From NCBI GenBank assembly GCA_023853785.1, contig JAJIRX010000993.1, forward strand, positions 1 to 64,000: a stretch of 64,000 nt of DNA, read 5' to 3'. This DNA comes from Psilocybe azurescens (lineage: Eukaryota > Basidiomycota > Agaricomycetes > Agaricales > Agrocybaceae). Position numbers and translations under genes: made by a program. Under the pieces are notes generated by a model. The model had not been told where the DNA came from. It saw nothing but the letters and a program-made list of their open reading frames with translations, and did no database searches. Positions 58,448 through 64,000 of the stretch are shown piece after piece (the stretch's first letter is position 1; each line of letters starts with the position of its first letter).

Positions 58448-59768
58448 ATGTCTACACCTGACATTCCAATCCCAGTCAACATACAAGAGGATCTCATTAG
58501 CGACAACCTCAACAGCTCAATGCTTTTGAATTTTCTTATGGGTAAATCTCCACCTCTGCGAATATCCCCAACACAAACTTACGTGTGTCAGGGATTTACA
58601 CCGTGGTATATGGCGGAACGATGTACCTTTACTGTGGGTTCTTCCATTAACCTGAAAAGAAATTTGACAATGATGTGTCCTACAGTATCCAAGAAACCCG
58701 CGAATTTAAATCGTTGCTTTGTTCTTTCAGCCGTTTCTGCACTGTATTTTCTTTGCGTCCTTTTCTTCATCGTGGAATGGTACTACCTTGATTGGACACT
58801 TGTTATACATGGAGACACGCGAGAATCGATTTTTGGGAACAGTGGGAGAGAGCCCTCAATGGATCTGGGTACTCAGTGACTTTCTAGAGAATTCCATGTT
58901 GATTATTTCCGATGGACTATTGGTATGTCACTGTCGTTGATTATTGCGTGATTTTAATTGACGTCTTGTCAGATTTGGCGATGCTACCACGTCTGGGGAC
59001 AATCATTCTGGGTGATTTGGGCTCCGTTGATACTTTTAGTCACGGAATTTGGTGAGTTCCATGAAAGAAAGCTCAGCATGATCATTTCCAGTAATGACAT
59101 GTCATTGCAGGTCTCTTTGTCGCGACCACAGTTTTAAGTGTAAGATTCAGTCAGATAACCAGCGACACAAATGCTGTGCTATTCAATAATATCATAAGTG
59201 CCCTGGTATTTGTGTCACTGGGCACCACTGTGATTACAACATTTTTTATTGGTTACAGAATATATTCTGTGTCTATATTAAATCGTTCACCATCCAAAAA
59301 TTATTCAACCGCATTGCGGTGATGATTATCGAGTCAGCTGCAGCTTACTCACTTGTACTGCTCTTCGATGCCATCATCTTTGTTCTTACGTCACACGCTG
59401 TAATGGGATCTACCATGGATGAAGCAGACTATTATGTGCAAACAGTTCTGACTGTTGCTAAAGTATGTGTCTTCTAATGCTGATCTTAACATCTTGTGTC
59501 CCTAACCTAGAAACAGGGGATGGCACCAACAATTCTGGTCGCCAGAATTGCTACAAACGAAAACCACACTGTTGCATCCTCCACAATGACTCACATATCT
59601 GGCTTACAATTCGGATCACAGAAAGAGAGTGGCGGCAGCCACAGTGGGAATGCCACCGGAGGAGACATTAACGTCTCGGTTCATATAGATGATGCAGATC
59701 TGACCTCGGTGATTGAAGCAGAGAGGAAGTCCAGCGTGGATGCCCTATCTGGAGACAATCAAGTCTAA
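58448..59768 (+). CDS. Seven-helix orphan membrane protein (Agaricomycete family), six exons
   Basis: Exons: 58448-58541, 58592-58633, 58686-58922, 58973-59051, 59111-59462 and 59517-59768, all GT-AG. The start is MSTPDIPIPVNIQEDLISDN. Hydrophobic segments follow in order: MLLNFLMG-IYTVVYGGTMYLY, SALYFLCVLFFIVEWYYLDW, FLENSMLIISDGLL, FWVIWAPLILLVTEF, ISALVFVSLGTTVITTFFIG, and a last long helix IIESAAAYSLVLLLFDA. The tail is cytoplasmic-like, polar and acidic (GNATGGDINV, VIEAERKSS). This architecture and the end motifs match a large mushroom family of seven-helix proteins without known ligand. Two frame breaks: near 58,850, and one A missing in an A run near 59,300 (SPSK / KLFNRIAVMI). It is probably a real gene if these are assembly errors. 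Confidence 0.75.
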
Positions 59769-60119
59769 AGCTCATTACGGCAAAGCAATAGCAGATGATA
59801 GCGGATCTGTCCGACATCAAATTTTGCTACTTCTTTTTCGTTTTCTTTTCCTAGATTTATATTTACTATTCTATGATTGGTACACGTCGAAGCAACATCT
59901 GATCTGTCAATTATTTAACACTTTCATTCTTGTTTTTACATCCTTTCTTAATCACATGTTTATCTTTTTCGTTTTCTCTCCAGTGGGTGCATTGTGTCTA
60001 GTATATACGATCATGGTCATTTTTATAAGTAATTCAATTATCTTTCTTCTTCAACAGTGACAGAGAAACGATCAGCGTATCAGGACTCACATTAAACGCC
60101 TACCATTACAGAATCCATT

Positions 60120-60377
60120 CTACATCCTCCCAGTCCCAGGGTTGTAAATCGTGTAAGCGCCCATGAAGGTAGTTTCCAAGTATTGATATTGCCCCTCTGT
60201 CCCCAACGGAGAAAATTCGACAGAAGCAGGATTCTCACCATCAGCAGGTGGGTCCTTATGATGTACGCTCAGCTTCACTGAATTAAATAATCCGTAGTGC
60301 TTAGTGGAATTGATTGGCACGATGCGTCCTGTCTGCTGGACAACGCATTCGAAATTTCTGCGAGACATCACCATCAA
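60120..60377 (-). CDS. Unrecognised 85-residue minus-strand frame
   Basis: It starts MMVMSRRNFECVVQQTGRIV and ends FMGAYTIYNPGTGRM. The composition looks protein-like (beta-rich, few repeats), and it may be the 3' exon of a larger decayed gene. No family was recognised. Confidence 0.3.
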   Translation of the reverse strand: MMVMSRRNFECVVQQTGRIVPINSTKHYGLFNSVKLSVHHKDPPADGENPASVEFSPLGTEGQYQYLETTFMGAYTIYNPGTGRM

Positions 60378-60735
60378 GGGTCGCGCTATTGACTCTCACT
60401 CATTACATCCATTCTGATTCAAGCTTGAATGCTTCCTAGTACTACCATCGTGCCTCAAACCATTAGAGCTGCAAGTTGAACTGAGACGCAGAGGTCAATT
60501 AAACCACTCTCCCCATAGGTCTTTGGGATCGTCCATTTCACTCACTTCCACAGCCTCTCAATCCCATGCCTTTCGGTCATACTCTCAATACATCCCCTCG
60601 CTTCCTACTCATCTACGACTCGAATACTAACATCAATCACAGAATCATCCACGCTAACCACACAATTTTTTCTACTTTGACCCTATCGCACACGCGCGCG
60701 CACGGGCGCACCTCCTCCCATCGACAGCCCATCCG

Positions 60736-61170
60736 TTGCATCACCCTACGGTTGCATCCAGCTCAAATGTCCTTAAGCTGGACCTTCTCTTCTTGGAACG
60801 TATCGAGAACGAGTCAAACGCTCGTGTTCTGTTCTATTATGCGAGAGTACACATGTGGTGCAAGTCGATGTCAGGAGCCGTAGCTGGGATAATGTCCATA
60901 TTGTGGATTGGGAGGAGAGAGTTGCAGTGTATACCTGTTGAGTTGCTATGTGCTGTTCATGAGCATTTTCTGAATCATTTTAGGTGGAGAATGGAGAGAA
61001 AGGACGTCAGCGTGGACAGAGCAGATGGATATGGAATGGAAACGTACACATTTACATACGTGAACACATGTCTACAGGGTGTGTTGACTCTCCGTCGAGT
61101 ACCACCTAAACACAACGACCTGAGCACTCGTACAGAGGGCATGTACGAGGCGTTCTTGTGCCTATTATAA
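60736..61170 (+). CDS. Orphan small gene, copy 2 of a duplicated pair
   Basis: A frame of 144 residues contains VLKLDLLFLERIENESNARV and IPVELLCAVHEHFLNHF. It is similar to the frame at 55,216-55,494 and to its flanks. CACACGCGCGCGCACG just upstream is alternating purine-pyrimidine. Function unknown. Confidence 0.35.
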   Translation: MHHPTVASSSNVLKLDLLFLERIENESNARVLFYYARVHMWCKSMSGAVAGIMSILWIGRRELQCIPVELLCAVHEHFLNHFRWRMERKDVSVDRADGYGMETYTFTYVNTCLQGVLTLRRVPPKHNDLSTRTEGMYEAFLCLL

Positions 61171-61429
61171 TCCAGGCTGTAAATCATGAGCTTGAAACAG
61201 ATGGAGGAGACGGTGAAGGTCGAGGTCGAGGTCGTAGGTGGGTAAACCTACAGTATAGAGGGAGCCTCGCTGCATATCACGGGGAATATCGCGGAAGAAG
61301 AAAGAGGGGACCGTACAGTTTTATGGAATATGTAATGGGTAGATGGAGCAGGGCACTGCTGAACCCGAATGCCAGGGTTATTATGAGTACCTGGGATGAT
61401 CAATTTTCTAGCATAACTTGAAATTGAGA

Positions 61430-62080
61430 CATTCTGAGCGCTTGAATGATAATGGAGAATCAGTCATCCCACAAGTTGAAATGACATACCCATTCATCAT
61501 GCTGGACATGCGTTATCGGACGGGAAGTTCGTTGAATTAAGCCATCGTATGTATATGTATTAAGGACGAGGCGATAAGGATAAAGAGGTCGGACGCAAGA
61601 GTAGATTGTAGTCCGAGAGTTGGAATAGGTCCTGAGTTGTGGGGGTATCGTATACTATGACCTTCGAGTGTTAGTTGGTACGTTATCGAAATCAAAAAAT
61701 GACATAACTCGAATACACTGGCGATTATCGGCAATGAGATTTGTCGATTAAGACATGCTGGATGCAGTCAGCGAGCACGGTTTTCTACTCGAACATGAAG
61801 ACCTCATAATTTTTCTGATTGTTTACTATTAGAAGGGTGTGCAGAACTTGACAATCGCGGGAGGGAGAAATTTAAATATATTATGTGGGCAATCTTGGCC
61901 TCTGATCACATTTTGACCTCCCTAAACAGTATCAAACATGTAATGTTCAAATGAATCACACTAACGTCTGATGTGCAATACCATGCTTATATGGGTGGTA
62001 TTTAATGTGCATATGTTTCTTTTCAGTTCCATTTTACTTTCTTATGTCGCTCTGCGGTAACTGGTTGAGTCCATTTTTAG
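61430..62080. other. Intergenic, no gene seen
   Basis: Short frames only. No element ends were recognised. Confidence 0.5.
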
Positions 62081-62105
62081 CCCTTATCACTCGCCTTTTA
62101 TGACA

Positions 62106-62840
62106 GTCCATCTTCGAAGTGTTCCTCCTATGCGTTGCTGGGTACATCCTAGCAAGACAGGGTATTCCGAATAAGAAGACTCAAAAGGTACGCATACCCT
62201 CTCCTTCGACTATTTCTTATATATCGCTCATATTGACGTTTGTAATTATAACAAAAGCGAATTAACAGAGTCAACGCATCGTTCTTCATACCGGCACTAC
62301 TCCTTTCCCAAGTCGCTCTTTACTTGGCGCCTGGTACGCCGGTTTTCCGTCTTCGTGCGGCACGCAATTGGTGATCTCGGCGCACATGGTGCTCAGGCTA
62401 CTACTGATGCTCACGCCGATGGTGGTCCTTACGACGAAGAGTGATTGGCATGTTGTTTTGTGGAGTGAGTCATTTTCTTTTCATTTCTGTATGTTTCAAG
62501 GGCGGGATGTATGCGGCTTTTCTTTCCTCCTTTCACTCCTTTCTTTTATTCTTCATGACCCTCCTTTCACAATCCCTTCACCGTTCTTTCTCTTCACTTT
62601 CCCCTTCTTCTCTCCTCTTTACTTCTGTTTGCCCCCTCTCCACTCCTACCTCCTCCTTCTTACAACACAATTATTAACCAACCTTTCCCTTCCCCTTTCC
62701 TTTCCTCTCCCTGCCCGATATTTGTCGTCGTCAACACTCTTGCAGTGCTCCCCGCATGCTCTCATCCTTGCACGGATCACGTCCGCCAGCGCATCGGGTG
62801 GCTCATTAATCGGACGATATTCCAGTGACTGCTGACCGCA
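62106..62840 (+). pseudogene. Auxin-efflux-carrier-like relic, copy C, internally deleted
   Basis: SIFEVFLLCVAGYILARQGI to a GTACGC donor at 62,188 is followed by RVNASFFIPALLLSQVALYL (near 62,275). It then jumps to the C-terminal helix VLRLLLMLTPMVVLTTKSDW (near 62,395), with ARITSASASGGSLI near 62,770. The central half of the gene seen in copies A and B (MAAAMFMNSNT to ELDTRAFAF) is missing. The remaining exons are closer to a functional carrier than those of copies A and B, so it arose from a different or older copy. Confidence 0.65.
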
Positions 62841-63845
62841 GGCTAACTCGGCATCCCATACATAGCGCTACTGCGAATGCAAATGCAAATGCGGGACTGG
62901 GCGAGAGCCAGGGCGCTGTTACGCATACCGCCGCCGCCGCCACCAACCCAAATGTCGGCGGACAGGGTCAAGGACAAGGACAACTGGGGCGGCCACTGCC
63001 CACCGCGCACTGGTGATCAGAAATCTAAATTCGATTCCTCTCAATCTCTCAGAGTTGCCGTGATTTTGTATCGGACCTACGTTGAAAGCACAAAAGCCTG
63101 GGGAGGGAGTACCGATGCTTGAACTGGTTGCCCTAAGATTCAGAAAGATGCGTGTACGATGGAAACACGGGGTATGCTGAAAGACAGGCTGGCCAACGCA
63201 TACCACTGTCGGATCGATAATAACCGCCGCCAATTGGCCCCGAAAGGTGGATTCATGATTAACGCTCCCATTACAGAATAACATCTTTGACGATGACATC
63301 GAGTTGGTATTCAAGGTGGAATTACGGTACAGGCGAATCATCGACTAAGCTATGTGTCTACTCTTAAGGTGTACATTTCATGTCATATCATCTGAAACGT
63401 GCATTTCCCTGTTTGTCGGACATTTCGGCCGCCCAAAACGCATACGTCAGTCGGCAACAATTAGACGCTCACTTCGAATAGGTACAGATACATTTCATTC
63501 AGAGCCTAACGCCTATCTTGACCCATCCACATATTTACTCAATGCTCGACAGAATGGCAAGATTTATTGTGGGGAATTTTGGGTTGTATTACGAGGATCC
63601 TTACAAACACAGAGGTCATAGTTAACATGTATTCTCACCAAATGGTATGTGATCTAAAACACCTAAAGAGCAGCTTGCTAATGCTTTCAGCGCCCGCTGT
63701 GCCGCATTTTGTCGTAGACCTCGGCTAACATGTCAAGCTTGGGTATCGGATAGCCGATGGGCATATAAAGCACACCAATCAATGTAGGACGCCCATCGAT
63801 CTTATTATTACACCCAACTCGCATCCAAGATTGCTCATCATAATT
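62841..63845. other. Intergenic or decayed coding DNA
   Basis: A low-complexity frame at 62,825-63,016 encodes NANANA, then GGQGQGQGQ. Other frames are short. No assignable gene. Confidence 0.4.
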
Positions 63846-64000
63846 ATGACAACACTCCAGAATAAGACAGTCGTTGTAGTCGGTGGTTCGTCCGGAATTG
63901 GATTCGCAGTAGCTCTTGGCTCCTCCAGTCTCTTGCAAGCGTTGTCATAATTGCATCGAGCAACAAGTCCCGCGTTGAGAATGCCGTCGCGCGCTTGAAG
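63846..64000 (+). CDS. Short-chain dehydrogenase/reductase, 5' part, cut by window end
   Basis: ATG 63846 opens MTTLQNKTVVVVGGSSGIGF, the Rossmann beta1-alphaA segment with the TGxxxGIG-type NAD(P)-binding glycine motif (here GGSSGIG). After a one-base frame change near 63,910 it continues LASVVIIASSNKSRVENAVA, the beta2 strand with the SSN and basic residues that favour NADP. The catalytic Tyr-x-x-x-Lys lies beyond the window. The substrate cannot be told. Confidence 0.75.

Overview
The window looks like nuclear DNA of a mushroom-forming basidiomycete (Agaricomycetes, probably Agaricales). The grounds are short GT-AG introns of about 48-70 nt with CTRAY branch points, a KDZ transposase with its CxC2 cysteine cluster, NACHT-type NTPases, a fungal auxin-efflux-carrier-like family, a seven-helix orphan family and a lactonase-type beta-propeller secreted protein. 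It is an accessory, transposon-rich region, and most genes carry at least one frameshift or stop. Many of these are one-base shortfalls in homopolymer runs, so part of the apparent decay may be assembly error.

Layout. 0.2-14.3 kb: a KDZ neighbourhood with a small minus-strand coiled protein, a Zn2Cys6-like protein (+), a KDZ-associated orphan (-), the KDZ transposase (+) and an acidic repeat protein with SUMO-interacting-like motifs (+). A 940-bp long-TIR element sits inside a 48-nt intron of the KDZ gene. 14.7-18 kb: a tRNA-like Pol III box pair, a PD-(D/E)XK-like protein and an AT-rich block without genes. 18-28 kb: two well-structured minus-strand genes (a six-exon orphan at 19.9-21.1 kb and an eight-exon secreted beta-propeller at 22.6-24.3 kb) and one doubtful low-complexity locus. 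28.3-31.7 kb: a NACHT NTPase gene (-) with six exons and two frameshifts.

32-54.5 kb: a duplicated segment carrying auxin-efflux-carrier relics. Copy A (about 32.53-35.83 kb) is almost uninterrupted. Copy B (about 42.43-54.51 kb) is split by three insertions: an 891-bp MITE, a 4,993-bp element encoding an unfamiliar transposase-like protein, and a 2,687-bp pogo/Tc1-type element. Copy A preserves the empty sites for all three, so ends and target duplications can be read exactly. Between the copies lie a 673-bp hAT-type MITE, a P-loop GTPase gene, and an array of 18 tandem units of about 70 bp. Each array unit looks like a complete spliceosomal intron, and neighbouring units are separated by exactly 3 nt.

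54.5-64 kb: a second duplicated pair (a seven-helix membrane protein plus a small orphan), a third internally deleted auxin-carrier relic, and the start of a short-chain dehydrogenase cut by the window end.

The strongest candidates for something undescribed are the tandem intron array (40,560-41,815) and the 5-kb TIR element with its orphan transposase-like gene (45,903-50,895).
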